In this document: piece by piece, positions 43,906 through 53,596 of the stretch
Numbering within the stretch: position 1 is the first letter of the stretch
Layout: each line of letters starts with the position of its first letter
Assembly: GCF_000263735.1 (NCBI RefSeq)
Contig: NC_017946.1
Location: forward strand, 661,348-725,347
Reading direction: 5' to 3'
DNA length: 64,000 nucleotides
From: Pyrococcus sp. ST04
Lineage (GTDB): Archaea; Methanobacteriota_B; Thermococci; Thermococcales; Thermococcaceae
Program-made: the position numbers and the translations under genes
The notes under the pieces: generated by a model
Database searches by the model: none
The model's input: the letters and a program-made list of their open reading frames with translations, nothing else
What the model was told of the DNA's origin: nothing

Positions 43906-44721
43906 TCACCTCCTTTCTGCTTCGGTTTTTCTGTCATAGCAGAGGATGTAAAATGCTAGCAAACTTTTCCACTTTCCGTATGGTTCTATGATCTCTCTCA
44001 CGTCTTTTTCTTTAACTTCCTTCACTTTCAGGCCAAATATTTTTGCTATCCCTCTTCTCAGTCCTAAGTCACTTGCAGGGTAAACGTTTTTTCTGAGCCC
44101 ATACATCAGGAAGAGCTCAGCGCTCCACTTTCCTATCCCTCTGAATTTTGTTAGGTATTTTATCGCCTCTTCCTCTTTCAACTTTTCGAGATCTAGTTTT
44201 AGCTCTTTCTTTAATACTTTCTCAGTTACCTCTAGGATGTAATTTGCTCTGTAACCTAGTTTGGCCTCTTTAATTCTACTTCCCAGGGATAGGATATCTT
44301 TTGGAGAAGGGAAGAGGTACAGATCTCCGATTTTTCTTCCAGCAAGCTTTACTAGGTTGAATATCGCCTTCTGTGCAAACTCGAAGCTTACTTGCTGTTG
44401 TGCTATTACCTCAACGATTGCCTGGTAGGTGTCTGGGGCCGCTGGAATTGTAAGTCCGTAAAATTCCTCGATTAGGAATGAGAATTTTGAATCGCTAATT
44501 TCAGAGTAAAATGAATCAAGGTCTGTGTCGAGCCCTAGGATGAATTTGATTTTATCTTTTGCTATTTTCTTTTCTTTCCTGCTTAAGGTATCTGGAAGTA
44601 TAAATTCTTCCCCATTGTATCCGACTATACCTTGAGGTAGGGCTTGCCAGAAGGTTCCTTTTTCGAATTTCCAAGTTCCGTTTTTTATCATTTCATGGGT
44701 TGTTTTCTTTAGGTCTATCAT
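43906..44721 (-). CDS. AlkA-like HhH-GPD DNA glycosylase
   Basis: 271 residues. The helix-hairpin-helix motif FRGIGKWSAELFLMYG lies near 192-207 and the catalytic aspartate in PASDLGLRRGI near 216. The EVIAQQQVSFEFAQKAIFNL helix is typical for AlkA. The enzyme removes alkylated bases in base-excision repair. No iron-sulfur cluster cysteines are found. It lies upstream of mazG and follows a C/D sRNA on the same strand, which occupies its leader region. Confidence 0.85.
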   Translation of the reverse strand: MIDLKKTTHEMIKNGTWKFEKGTFWQALPQGIVGYNGEEFILPDTLSRKEKKIAKDKIKFILGLDTDLDSFYSEISDSKFSFLIEEFYGLTIPAAPDTYQAIVEVIAQQQVSFEFAQKAIFNLVKLAGRKIGDLYLFPSPKDILSLGSRIKEAKLGYRANYILEVTEKVLKKELKLDLEKLKEEEAIKYLTKFRGIGKWSAELFLMYGLRKNVYPASDLGLRRGIAKIFGLKVKEVKEKDVREIIEPYGKWKSLLAFYILCYDRKTEAERR

Positions 44722-44728
44722 TCTCCAT

Positions 44729-44785
44729 CACGCTCAGCAAGGCCCTTTCCTCATCTCTCGGAGCAGTTCGCTCTCATCATCGCCT
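44729..44785 (-). ncRNA. C/D box sRNA candidate in the AlkA leader
   Basis: Minus strand: C box ATGATGA (44774-44780), 12-nt guide GAGCGAACTGCT, D'-like CCGA, one-base spacer, C'-like AGATGAG, 12-nt guide GAAAGGGCCTTG, D box CTGA (44734-44737). Both guides are exactly 12 nt, the standard for Pyrococcus. A TATA box is centred about 26-30 bases upstream of the C box. Weak points are the imperfect D' and C' boxes and the absence of a terminal stem. Targets of the form AGCAGTTCGCTC and CAAGGCCCTTTC are predicted; I could not place them. Confidence 0.7.
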
Positions 44786-44806
44786 TAATCTTGTGTTTCA
44801 CGTTGA

Positions 44807-44815
44807 ATTTAAATA
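44807..44815 (-). promoter_or_regulatory. TATA box for the C/D sRNA and AlkA
   Basis: TATTTAAAT on the minus strand, centred near 44811, predicts a transcript start at about 44785. That is the 5' end expected for the C/D sRNA and supports its separate or leader transcription. Confidence 0.6.
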
Positions 44816-44921
44816 GTTCTCCCTATGGAAAGTTAGTAATTTTCTCGTCCTTTAGGGTGGAGAAAGTCAGTAGGCATAACTTTTTAATGTCTCCTAATCC
44901 AAATGGCTAGTGGGAAAAACT

Positions 44922-45443
44922 ATGGGAAAGGCGAAGCCAAGATATTGTGAGCTTTGTGGAAGGGAAATTCGAGGGCAGGGGCACATTATAAGGATTGAGG
45001 GGGCCGAGCTTTTAGTGTGTGACGAGTGTTATAGGAAGTATGGTAGGAAGCCGGGAACTTTCAGTATAATGCCGAGGAGAGAACCTGTTAGAAGGGTTAC
45101 ATCTTCTAAGCCTAGACCCATTGTAAAGAGGGAGAGGCCACTGATAACTGAGGACATAGTTGAGGATTATGCCGAGAGAGTTATGGAGGCTATAAGGAAG
45201 AGTGGGCTCAGCTATGAGGAGCTTTCTCATAAGGTTGGTTTGTCGGTGAATGTTTTGAGAAGGATTGCACATGGAGAGTATACCCCCACGATTGAGGAGG
45301 CTAGAAAGCTTGAGAGGTTCTTTAAAATAAAGCTTGTTGAGAAGGTTGAGGCTGATTATGAACAGAGACCAATGATTCCTAAGGATTATGAACCTACCTT
45401 GGGGGATATAGCAAGGATAAAGGTTAGAAAGAGGAAAAAGTAA
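44922..45443 (+). CDS. Multiprotein bridging factor aMBF1
   Basis: 173 residues from the ATG at 44922. An N-terminal zinc finger (CELCGREI near 8, CDECYRKYG near 36) and a C-terminal Cro/C1-type helix-turn-helix (LSYEELSHKVGLSVNVLRRIAHGEYTP near 105) give the archaeal MBF1 architecture. MBF1 is linked to translation and transcription in archaea. A GTG at 44910 just behind the presumed transcript start is an alternative leaderless start. It ends against the convergent class III enzyme without a spacer. Confidence 0.88.
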   Translation: MGKAKPRYCELCGREIRGQGHIIRIEGAELLVCDECYRKYGRKPGTFSIMPRREPVRRVTSSKPRPIVKRERPLITEDIVEDYAERVMEAIRKSGLSYEELSHKVGLSVNVLRRIAHGEYTPTIEEARKLERFFKIKLVEKVEADYEQRPMIPKDYEPTLGDIARIKVRKRKK

Positions 45444-46817
45444 TTAGTGCCACGTGACAACTTTTCTTTCAACTTTTCCTGCTATGGCATCTTTCATTGC
45501 TTGTTCAATTATTTCTAGGGCTCTTTCTGCAACTTCCCTTGTAATGACTAGGGGTGGTGTTATTCTTATGACGTTTCCAAACATTCCATAACTTGGGAGT
45601 ATAAGACCAAGCTCGAATGCTCTCCAACATATTTTTCCTGTCATCTCAGGGTCTGGCTTGTTTTTGTCCTTTACTATCTCCACTCCTATCATAAGACCTT
45701 TTCCTCTGACATCTCCTATGATTTCAAATTCTTCTTTCATTTCTTCTAACCTCTTCATGATGAAGTTTCCAACGTTCAATGCATTTTCTATGAGGTTCTC
45801 GTTGTCTATTATCTCTAAAGTGGCTTCGGCTGCTGCTGAGATCACGGGATTTGCAGCGGGAGTTAGCAAGGCTGATCCGCTAGTCATGTTCATTAGCTCT
45901 TCTTTTCCAATTACCCCACTCAGGCCCATTCCACTAGCCACTCCTTTTCCAAATATTAATAGGTCTGGCTGAACGTTAAACCACTCTATCCCCCACCATT
46001 TTCCGGTTCTTCCGATTCCTGTTTGAACCTCGTCAACGACGAGAAGTATTTCGTACTCCTCTAGGATTGGTTTTAGTTCTTTGAAGAAATTGTCTGGAGG
46101 AACTACTATTCCGGCGTCTCCTTGGATTGGTTCTACGAAGAGTGCTGCAACCTCGTCTGGAGGAACTACGTGAGCAAAGACGTAATTTTCTAGATAATCC
46201 AGGAATCTGCTTATGAGTTCGTCTGGTTCTTCATATCCATTTATTCCCCATATATTTCTGTAAGGGTTTGGATATGGGAGCCAAAATACGTTGGGCATTA
46301 GGGGGGAGTACCCTCTCTTTTGGGAGACTTGGAAGGAAGCAACGGATGTTGCTCCGAAGGTTTGACCATGGTAAGCTCCAATGAATGAAAGTATCCAAGG
46401 TCTTCTTTTTGAGAATTTTGATATTTTTATTGCCATATCCACGGCATCGCTACCGCTAAGACCGAATACTATTTTTGGGTTTTCTATTGGTGAGATTTTG
46501 GCGAGCTTTTCTGCGACTCTTATTGCCCTTTCGTTGTGAGTGTAACCTATCATTGAGTGCTGGATGAGTTCTACTTGTTTTTTCACTTCTTCAACGAGTT
46601 TTGGGTGGGAGTATCCTGTTGACGCTGCTGCAGCACCTGCTAGGAAGTCAATGAACACGTTTCCATCAACATCTTCTATAAATGGACCGAATCCTCTTTT
46701 TGGAACTAGGGGGAATAATTTAACACCTATTCCTGGAGATAGGACTTTTCTTTCCCTCTCGATTAGTTCTCTGGCTTTTGGTCCGGGAGGTTTGACAATG
46801 ATTTTTGGATACTCCAT
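45444..46817 (-). CDS. Class III PLP-dependent aminotransferase/racemase
   Basis: 457 residues from the ATG at 46817 (GAGGGAGAT upstream), in preference to the longer frame at 46892. Features include GSDAVDMAIKI, YHGQTFGATS, VDEVQTGIGRTGKWWG and IFGKGVASGMGLSG, the last with the PLP lysine. Thermococcales have several such paralogues, some acting as omega-aminotransferases and others as amino-acid racemases of wide specificity; which this is cannot be told by eye. An AGCS amino-acid symporter gene lies next to it on the same strand, 90 bases upstream. Confidence 0.8.
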   Translation of the reverse strand: MEYPKIIVKPPGPKARELIERERKVLSPGIGVKLFPLVPKRGFGPFIEDVDGNVFIDFLAGAAAASTGYSHPKLVEEVKKQVELIQHSMIGYTHNERAIRVAEKLAKISPIENPKIVFGLSGSDAVDMAIKISKFSKRRPWILSFIGAYHGQTFGATSVASFQVSQKRGYSPLMPNVFWLPYPNPYRNIWGINGYEEPDELISRFLDYLENYVFAHVVPPDEVAALFVEPIQGDAGIVVPPDNFFKELKPILEEYEILLVVDEVQTGIGRTGKWWGIEWFNVQPDLLIFGKGVASGMGLSGVIGKEELMNMTSGSALLTPAANPVISAAAEATLEIIDNENLIENALNVGNFIMKRLEEMKEEFEIIGDVRGKGLMIGVEIVKDKNKPDPEMTGKICWRAFELGLILPSYGMFGNVIRITPPLVITREVAERALEIIEQAMKDAIAGKVERKVVTWH

Positions 46818-46910
46818 AATTATCTCCCTCTTAAATATTTCAAGTGTTGAAAATAAATATATGTTGGGTAATCTAATTTGAAAAAATGACAAAAAGAAGA
46901 GATAAGAGAG

Positions 46911-48464
46911 TCATGGATTCTTCGCTATAAACTCTTCGGTGTACTGTTTAATTATTGGGTAGAGTACTATTAGGCCTATTAGGTTGGGGATTGCCATGAG
47001 TCCGTTCATCATATCTGAGAAGTTCCAGACGTCTTCAAGTGGCTTGACTGCACCGATGTAGATGAATATCACGAAGAGGAGGTTGTAGACCAAGTGGAGC
47101 TTTGGATATAGATTTGCAAATTTCTGCGGGTCTTGGGTTATCCACTTTGCCAGGTACATGACGTTCTGTCTTCCGTAGAATGACCATGCCAGGATAGTTG
47201 AGTATGCAAAGAGAATTATTCCTATTGCTACCATTATTTCTCCAATGTGTCCAAATGCTTCGGCGAATGCTGCCTGGGTTAGTGGGGCACCGTTTAGATC
47301 TGGATACTTGGAGTAGGCTCCGGTAACTACTATGCTTATTCCGGTAAGTGAACAGATTATGAGTGTGTCGATAAATGGACCAAGCATTGCGACGTGGGCT
47401 TGTCTTGATGGGTGGTCTGTTTTAGCTGCTGCGTGAGCGAGGGTTGCTGTACCTAGGCCTGCTTCGTTGGAGAATAGACCTCTCTTTACACCCCAGATTA
47501 TGACTTGTCCTATTGCTCCTCCTGCAACTGCTTTTCCTGTGAATGCATCTTTAATTATTGTAGCTATTGCACTTGGTATTTGGCCTGCAAACTTTATCCA
47601 TACTCCAATTGCGAATAGGAAGTATACTATTGCCATGAATGGAACAAGCATCTCTGCAACTTCTCCAATTCTTTTAATTCCTCCAATAACTACTATGAAC
47701 GTTAGCGTTGCTAGGGCAAGTCCAGTTACCCATGCTGGTATTCCAAATGCTGTTTCAATTGCATCGGCAACTGAGTTTGACTGGGTCATGTTTCCAATAC
47801 CGAATGCTGCTATTGCGGCGAAGAGTGCAAATAATACTGCTAAAATCTTTCCTATGGTTGGTAAATAAGCCTCGTTGAGTAGTGCGAGGCCTAAAATCGC
47901 GAATAGGATTGCTATTATAAATGCGAGGATCTTTAATCCTCCGCTCAGTCCCAATCCGTCTTTTGCTATGAATGCTGCAAACAGTATTGTCATTATTGAT
48001 GCTATAACCCTACTAACTCCAGTTCCCTTTACCTCTGCAAATCCTTTCTCTAGGAAGTTGAATGTTCCTCCTATCATTGTTCCGTCTGGAAGCTTTCCTC
48101 TGAATGCAACTCCGAGAAGTCCTTCTGAATATCTTGTAGCCATTCCCACTAGTGCTGTAACCCACATCCAGAATAGTGCTCCGGGCCCACCGAAGTGAAT
48201 TGCCGTGGCAACTCCAGCAATGTTACCAATTCCTACGGTTCCAGAAATTGTTGCCATTAAAGCTTGGAAGGGTGTAATATCACCTTCACCTTCCTTTTTT
48301 CTTCCCTCGAAGAGTGTGAATCTAATGGACCATCCAAGTCTCCTGAACTGGATTCCCTTTAGGACTATTGTGAGGAGCAGTCCTGTACCTAGTAGAAGGA
48401 CTATCATGGGTGGGCCCCAGACCTCTCCATCGAGCCAGTTTACAAAGTCCATTATGCCGCCCAT
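46911..48464 (-). CDS. AGCS-family sodium/alanine symporter
   Basis: 517 residues with about ten to eleven TM helices. The family motifs GTVGIGNIAGVATAIHFGGPGALFWMW (about 72-98) and RGLFSNEAGLGTATLAHAAAK (about 333-352) are clear. It imports small neutral amino acids with Na+. It shares strand and neighbourhood with the class III PLP enzyme that may metabolise the imported amino acid. The ATG at 48464 has GGGGGTG upstream; an ATG four codons later is possible. Confidence 0.9.
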   Translation of the reverse strand: MGGIMDFVNWLDGEVWGPPMIVLLLGTGLLLTIVLKGIQFRRLGWSIRFTLFEGRKKEGEGDITPFQALMATISGTVGIGNIAGVATAIHFGGPGALFWMWVTALVGMATRYSEGLLGVAFRGKLPDGTMIGGTFNFLEKGFAEVKGTGVSRVIASIMTILFAAFIAKDGLGLSGGLKILAFIIAILFAILGLALLNEAYLPTIGKILAVLFALFAAIAAFGIGNMTQSNSVADAIETAFGIPAWVTGLALATLTFIVVIGGIKRIGEVAEMLVPFMAIVYFLFAIGVWIKFAGQIPSAIATIIKDAFTGKAVAGGAIGQVIIWGVKRGLFSNEAGLGTATLAHAAAKTDHPSRQAHVAMLGPFIDTLIICSLTGISIVVTGAYSKYPDLNGAPLTQAAFAEAFGHIGEIMVAIGIILFAYSTILAWSFYGRQNVMYLAKWITQDPQKFANLYPKLHLVYNLLFVIFIYIGAVKPLEDVWNFSDMMNGLMAIPNLIGLIVLYPIIKQYTEEFIAKNP

Positions 48465-48604
48465 TAATGCACCCCCATGTTAATTATCGAATTTCATTAT
48501 TATAAAATGCTCTATTTAAGACTTACTTGTCCTTAATTTGTCATTAGTGAAAATTTTCATGCTTGAAATAAAGCTTAAAACTTGGTGAACAAAAATGGGT
48601 TTAA

Positions 48605-49414
48605 ATGAGAAGCAAAATCGGTGTAGTGTTTATCATCCTCTTGCTCTTAATAGGTTTCATAAGAGGGACGGCTTTTGGTAGTTGGGAAACTCCATCAAAA
48701 GTTTGGGATAACCTTTTTGGCATTGTGATATTTATGTTCCTGTTTCTTGCATTTGTCCTCCTTATAGTTGTCATTATGTTAAGGGAAAAGGATATTAAAG
48801 GGGTGAGGAGGGAAGGAAAACTCACATTACGTGAGTTGATATTGCTTGTTATAAACTCAATAGCCGTTGCGTTCTATTTTCTTCTTATAGCGAAGCTTCT
48901 TCCCTATTTAAAATCTATGAAAAATGTTCATGAAGTTTCTGGAAACTTCACAAATAAGACTGCAAAGATAGTTCCTTTACTCAGATCTTATTCTTATTCG
49001 TCCTCTTCAATAGTATTGTACATTCCAATTGTTTTATTCTTAATAGTGTTTGTATTCCTTGGCTTAAGCTTGGGTAGAGAGATTGGAGAGAGCATGAAGA
49101 GCAGGAGAACGAAGAGGGAACTAATTGAGTTTGACAGAAAGTTATCTGACAAGGGTTTGGACTTGTTTTCTGATCCTAGAGAGGCAATAATTCAGCTTTA
49201 TAAGAAGGCAGTTCTTTGGTTGGAGGTTCTTGGCATTCCATATAGGGAGAGTTGGACTCATTGGGAGCATGCTGAGAAGGTTGTCTATAAGAGAAGGGCA
49301 TATCTTGAGTTAGCAAAGCTGTTTGAAAAGGCTAAATATGCCCCTCAAAAAGTTACAGTTGAGGATGCTAGAAGAGCCTATGAACTCTATATGGTGATCA
49401 AGGGTGAGGGATAG
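48605..49414 (+). CDS. DUF4129-type membrane protein (first gene of MoxR operon)
   Basis: 269 residues with four TM helices (about 5-22, 38-59, 76-97 and 140-158) and a cytoplasmic C-terminal domain of DUF4129 type, with the motif LFSDPREAIIQLYKKAVLWLE near 196. In many prokaryotes DUF4129 genes lie with MoxR and DUF58, as here. Function is probably in envelope or protein maturation, but is unproven in archaea. A divergent promoter region lies between it and the AGCS gene. Confidence 0.65.
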   Translation: MRSKIGVVFIILLLLIGFIRGTAFGSWETPSKVWDNLFGIVIFMFLFLAFVLLIVVIMLREKDIKGVRREGKLTLRELILLVINSIAVAFYFLLIAKLLPYLKSMKNVHEVSGNFTNKTAKIVPLLRSYSYSSSSIVLYIPIVLFLIVFVFLGLSLGREIGESMKSRRTKRELIEFDRKLSDKGLDLFSDPREAIIQLYKKAVLWLEVLGIPYRESWTHWEHAEKVVYKRRAYLELAKLFEKAKYAPQKVTVEDARRAYELYMVIKGEG

Positions 49415-49808
49415 GGTATTGAAGTTTTTGATTCCCATAATATTGGGAACTTTTGCCATAGTTATTGGATCTTATGTTGTTAGGTGGTTGTTCACAATAT
49501 TAACTGCGTTTGTGCTTTTTGTGTACTCCATTGAGGGATGGGAACCTAAAATTAGGATACGGATGAAGAGAGAATTTGGAGATAATGAAGTGCAGAGGCT
49601 TTCAAAGATTATTTTAAGGTCAAAATTTAGTGATGTTTCTAAGGAAATAATTAAGGATCATATTCTGGAGGCATATCATATGTTAGGTTATGAGTATAGA
49701 GTACTTAGGGAGAATCCTCCAGAGGGTGTTAGACTTTTAGTCTCGGAGGGGGATTTCGTTGAGAATCTTAAGAAGTCCCTAGATAAACTTGAGGAGGAGA
49801 TAGGATGA
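49404..49808 (+). CDS. Small membrane protein in MoxR operon
   Basis: 134 residues with two TM helices near the start (about 7-22 and 25-42) and a charged cytoplasmic helical tail. It overlaps the DUF4129 gene by 11 bases and moxR by four. No family recognised; the place and topology suggest an accessory subunit of the MoxR-DUF58 system. Confidence 0.6.
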   Translation: MRDRVLKFLIPIILGTFAIVIGSYVVRWLFTILTAFVLFVYSIEGWEPKIRIRMKREFGDNEVQRLSKIILRSKFSDVSKEIIKDHILEAYHMLGYEYRVLRENPPEGVRLLVSEGDFVENLKKSLDKLEEEIG

Positions 49809-50749
49809 ATATTAAGAAGAAAGCTGAGAAAATCATCGGAGAGGTAAAAAAGGCGATAGTAGGTAAGGATGATGTACTAAAATTAGTTCTCGCATCGATT
49901 CTTGCAGATGGCCACATCCTAATAGAAGATCTTCCTGGACTTGCAAAGACTTTAATGGCTAAGAGCTTTGCCAAGGCCCTTGGTTTGCAGTTTAGGAGGG
50001 TTCAGTTTACCCCGGATTTATTGCCAAGTGATATTCTCGGTGTTAATGTCTTTAATCAAAAGACTCTTGAGTTCGAATTCAAGAAGGGCCCAGTGTTTAC
50101 TAATATACTGCTTGCCGATGAAATAAACAGAGCTCCCCCAAAGACTCAGTCTGCTTTATTAGAGGCAATGCAGGAAAGACAGGTGACTGTCGAGGGGAAA
50201 ACGTATCCATTGCCGAAGCCTTTCATAGTTATAGCGACTCAGAATCCGATTGAGCAGGAGGGGACTTATCCTCTGCCAGAAGCTCAGCTCGATAGGTTTC
50301 TTGTTAGGCTGAGGGTTGGATATCCCAGTAAGGAACATGAGAAAGAGATTCTGAAAAGGAGAATTGAAAGGAAGAAAGAGGATGTTGAGATTAGCCAGGT
50401 AACAACCCCAGAAGAGGTTCTTGAAATGCAGAGGGAAATTGAGGATGTTTACGTTAGCGATGCTATAATTGACTACATAGTCTCCCTTGTTTGGGCAACG
50501 AGAGAGGATAGGAAGGACATCGAGGTTGGTGTTTCTCCTAGAGGTAGCTTGGCCTTGCTTAAGCTCTCTAGGGCATATGCTGCAATAGAAGGGAGGGATT
50601 ATGTTATTCCAGATGACGTTAAAGCTGTTGCAATCCCAACTTTGAGTCACAGGATAATATTGAAGAGAGAACTTTGGTATACGAGAGTCAGCCAGGATAA
50701 TATAATTAGGAAGATCCTAGATAGGGTTCCAGTTCCAAAGTTTGAGTGA
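49805..50749 (+). CDS. MoxR-family AAA+ ATPase
   Basis: 314 residues. Walker [11 protein letters not shown] near residue 39-46 (G-x4-GKT variant as in MoxR), Walker [24 protein letters not shown] near 103-125, sensor 1 [23 protein letters not shown], and arginine finger features match the MoxR subfamily. These AAA+ chaperone-like proteins help insert metal centres or mature proteins together with vWA proteins. The next gene encodes the DUF58 partner, overlapping by four bases. Confidence 0.9.
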   Translation: MNIKKKAEKIIGEVKKAIVGKDDVLKLVLASILADGHILIEDLPGLAKTLMAKSFAKALGLQFRRVQFTPDLLPSDILGVNVFNQKTLEFEFKKGPVFTNILLADEINRAPPKTQSALLEAMQERQVTVEGKTYPLPKPFIVIATQNPIEQEGTYPLPEAQLDRFLVRLRVGYPSKEHEKEILKRRIERKKEDVEISQVTTPEEVLEMQREIEDVYVSDAIIDYIVSLVWATREDRKDIEVGVSPRGSLALLKLSRAYAAIEGRDYVIPDDVKAVAIPTLSHRIILKRELWYTRVSQDNIIRKILDRVPVPKFE

Positions 50750-52002
50750 TAAAAATGAGGGCAACTGGGAAAGCTTACGCCCTTTTAACTGTTGTTTGGG
50801 TCATTGTAATGTCTGCGTATGCATTACTTAGATGGGAAGCTATATCCCTAACGTTGCCAATACTTATGGTCTTCTTGTTTGCTTCGATCTTTTTTAAACC
50901 GAATCTTGATGTTGAAGTTTCAAGGAAATTATCTTTTAATAGGGTCATTGAGAATCAAGAAATCGAAATTGAAGTTAATATCAAAGCGAATTCTCCAATA
51001 AAAAGCCTTTACGTGAAGGACTTAACACCAAACTCTTTGAAGATTGTGAAGGGCAGTAACTTCAGAGTGTTTTCATTCAAAGGTGGGGATGTGAAGAGGT
51101 TCTCTTACAAGGTTAGGGTTCCTAGAGGGTTGCATGAATTTACTGGAGTTAGAATAGTTTATAGGGATCCGTTTGGCTTATTTGAGGAAGATAAAATCAT
51201 CGAGCTTTATGATGAGATAGTGGGCGTTCCAAGGCTCGAGGATATTGTAACACCTTACACCACAAAGGGAACCAAGGTCACCGTTGGCCCCCTTCCATCT
51301 CCAAGACTTGGGGAGGGATTAGAATTCCACGCAATTAGGGAGTACAATCCTGGAGATCCTATGAAGTTCATAAATTGGAAGGCCACCGCAAAGACTGGGA
51401 AGATAATGGTCAACGAGTTTGAGAGCGAGAGGAAGGTTGATGTTGTTGTTATAGTTGATGCTACGTATAAGGGGAGGGAAGTGTTTGATCATCTGATGAG
51501 GGTTGCGGCATCTCTATTGCTTGACGCGTTGGAAAATGGGATGAGCTTTGGGCTTTTGATTTCTGAATCTGTCCCAATATGGGTGAATGTCGACTATGGA
51601 AAGAGGCATTTCTTTAGGTGTATAGACGTTCTGAGCATGGCAAAGCCTGATTTCAACAATATGATCCTATATCAGGTAGAGCACTTGGCTAGAACAAAAA
51701 TTCCTCCAAGGGCTCAAATAGTGTTTATATCCCCTCTCTTAACTGAAGAAAGTGAGAATGCAATCGAAGTTCTCTACAGATTTGGATACAAAGTTGTGGT
51801 AGTGAGCCCAGATCCTTATTCAATCTACGAATCCTCTAGTGAGGAAGAGGAGCTTGCCATTAGAATTCTTTCCTTAAAGAGGAAGGCCAGGGTGAAAAAG
51901 TTGAAGAGGTATGCGGTGGTCGTGGATTGGAATGTGAAACAGCCTTTAAAATCTGCAATTGCATCTGCCATTAATCCTAATAAAGCGGGGGTGCTTAAAT
52001 GA
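50746..52002 (+). CDS. DUF58 (vWA-like) protein, MoxR partner
   Basis: 418 residues. Two N-terminal TM helices (about 5-25 and 30-48) and a beta-rich segment precede the DUF58 signature: [21 protein letters not shown] near 201, followed by [11 protein letters not shown], a MIDAS-like opening of a vWA fold. DUF58 proteins act with MoxR ATPases. A GTG start at 50746 overlaps the moxR stop; the ATG at 50755 is the alternative. Operon with the preceding three and the following small membrane gene. Confidence 0.85.
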   Translation: MIKMRATGKAYALLTVVWVIVMSAYALLRWEAISLTLPILMVFLFASIFFKPNLDVEVSRKLSFNRVIENQEIEIEVNIKANSPIKSLYVKDLTPNSLKIVKGSNFRVFSFKGGDVKRFSYKVRVPRGLHEFTGVRIVYRDPFGLFEEDKIIELYDEIVGVPRLEDIVTPYTTKGTKVTVGPLPSPRLGEGLEFHAIREYNPGDPMKFINWKATAKTGKIMVNEFESERKVDVVVIVDATYKGREVFDHLMRVAASLLLDALENGMSFGLLISESVPIWVNVDYGKRHFFRCIDVLSMAKPDFNNMILYQVEHLARTKIPPRAQIVFISPLLTEESENAIEVLYRFGYKVVVVSPDPYSIYESSSEEEELAIRILSLKRKARVKKLKRYAVVVDWNVKQPLKSAIASAINPNKAGVLK

Positions 52003-52412
52003 GGAGGTTTCCTGTGTCTCTGCTTATACTTCTAGTCTTGGATGCTCTATTGTTGCAACTCCCTTATGGTTTCATTCCAGTTGCTCTTTCTGTTTTGCTG
52101 ATGTTTCCTCAGGTATCTGCAGTATTCCTAGCTATTCTTGGGGTTTATCTTGTGGTTCTTAGGGTGACGGACGTTTTTGGATTAGCTCTTATGTCTTTGG
52201 CTGTTCTTGCTTTCGAGATAAGGGAAATGGAAAAGATGAAAGCCCCTTTAAGTAATTATCTCTACGTGTTAGTAGCTGTAGCTTTAACATTCCCTCTTTA
52301 TCTCCTAGTTATGTTAATTCCAGTGCCAGTGTCTTTAGAGGTCACCTGGGTTGCAACTTTGTTCATTTTCGTTCTATATGTTTTCCTCCGTCTTTCACTC
52401 TTCCACGGGTAG
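51999..52412 (+). CDS. Hydrophobic membrane protein, last gene of MoxR operon
   Basis: 137 residues with four or five TM helices and few polar residues. It starts four bases before the DUF58 gene ends and overlaps the convergent MFS gene by 18 bases. The family is unknown. In other MoxR-DUF58 operons one or two such membrane proteins are usual. Confidence 0.6.
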   Translation: MRRFPVSLLILLVLDALLLQLPYGFIPVALSVLLMFPQVSAVFLAILGVYLVVLRVTDVFGLALMSLAVLAFEIREMEKMKAPLSNYLYVLVAVALTFPLYLLVMLIPVPVSLEVTWVATLFIFVLYVFLRLSLFHG

Positions 52413-53585
52413 TTTCATTCTGCTGACTGTGATCAGGGTTATTATTCCAACTATTGGCATGAGGGTTAGCTCTGCTAGGGCAAGAGTTTCACTATGTCGT
52501 GCGAGGATGTCGGTGAGCGTTGGGGCTATTGCATTTGCTGAGTTCGAGATTAAACCTAGTGCGAAGTTTGCCCTTGGAACAACGCTTTCTGGGTACGTTG
52601 CGGGAGCACTTGTCCAGAATGCTGGGCCTGTTCCTTGAAGGGCTCCAACTAGAATGACGCTTGCTAAGGCTAGGGAATAGTTTCCTGAGAGCATAGCTTT
52701 TGAATAAATTATCATTCCGACGAAGGCTGTTGCATATGCTATTATCATCACCTTTACTATGGCATTAAAGAGTCCCCTCGGGTCGGTGTTTTTCTTGGAT
52801 AGTATGTAGCCTAGGTATCCGAACCCAATGCTCCATAGGGCTTTTGAGATGCTGAGGGTTGTTGCTAGGTTTGCAACGTGTTCTTTTGTCCACCCCATTG
52901 AGTAGCCGAGTCTAGTTGAGAATCCTATTATGGTGAAGATTACCCATAGGGCTGGGAAGAATGTAAATCCTAGTACCCAGGTGAATGGGAGCTTCCAGAC
53001 GTTTATTCCACCTTCGCCTGCTTTTGGATGTCTTATTTCGAAGTCTTCAACGAGGAAGAACCAAAGGGCATAGACTATGTACATTATAAGTCCTGTGAGT
53101 ATGAAACCCGTTCTCCATGAAACGTATCCTAACAAGTATCTTGCGCTCATGCTTCCGAAGACGCCTCCCCAGAATATTCCTGAAAGTATTATACCTTTAG
53201 CGAATGGCCTTTCGGCGAGGAAGTATCTTGCTATTTGTGTGCTGAAGAGGGGGACAAGACCAACGACGAATCCTTGGATGAATCTTAGGAATACTACGAT
53301 GTTCCAGTTTGTTGTTAGTGGGATTAGCATTTGTGGTATTGCCGCCCAGGAGATTGCTATTCCAACGCTTTTTTTGAATGAGCCTTCGTACAGCTTTGTG
53401 TGGCCTATTAAAAAGGCTATGAAAAGTCCAAAAACGTAAGCTATGTGCTGAAGCTCGTATGCCGAATCGCTTATTCCAAAGTGCTTTATTATGTCTGGCT
53501 TGGCGACACCCATGAATGTTAGGGTTGCAAATCCTGCCGTCATTAATATTGTATCGAGAATCACGAGATCCCATCTTTTTTTCAT
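52395..53585 (-). CDS. Major facilitator superfamily transporter
   Basis: 396 residues with 12 TM helices in two halves. MFS signs include the loop-2/3 motif GHTKLYEGSFKKSVG and the second-half KNTDPRGL loop. The best I can say is MFS-1 type of unknown substrate. The ATG follows AGGTGAG. It is 11 bases downstream of the GDT1-like gene, so transcribed with it. Confidence 0.82.
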   Translation of the reverse strand: MKKRWDLVILDTILMTAGFATLTFMGVAKPDIIKHFGISDSAYELQHIAYVFGLFIAFLIGHTKLYEGSFKKSVGIAISWAAIPQMLIPLTTNWNIVVFLRFIQGFVVGLVPLFSTQIARYFLAERPFAKGIILSGIFWGGVFGSMSARYLLGYVSWRTGFILTGLIMYIVYALWFFLVEDFEIRHPKAGEGGINVWKLPFTWVLGFTFFPALWVIFTIIGFSTRLGYSMGWTKEHVANLATTLSISKALWSIGFGYLGYILSKKNTDPRGLFNAIVKVMIIAYATAFVGMIIYSKAMLSGNYSLALASVILVGALQGTGPAFWTSAPATYPESVVPRANFALGLISNSANAIAPTLTDILARHSETLALAELTLMPIVGIITLITVSRMKLPVEE

Positions 53586-53596
53586 TTTAACTCACC

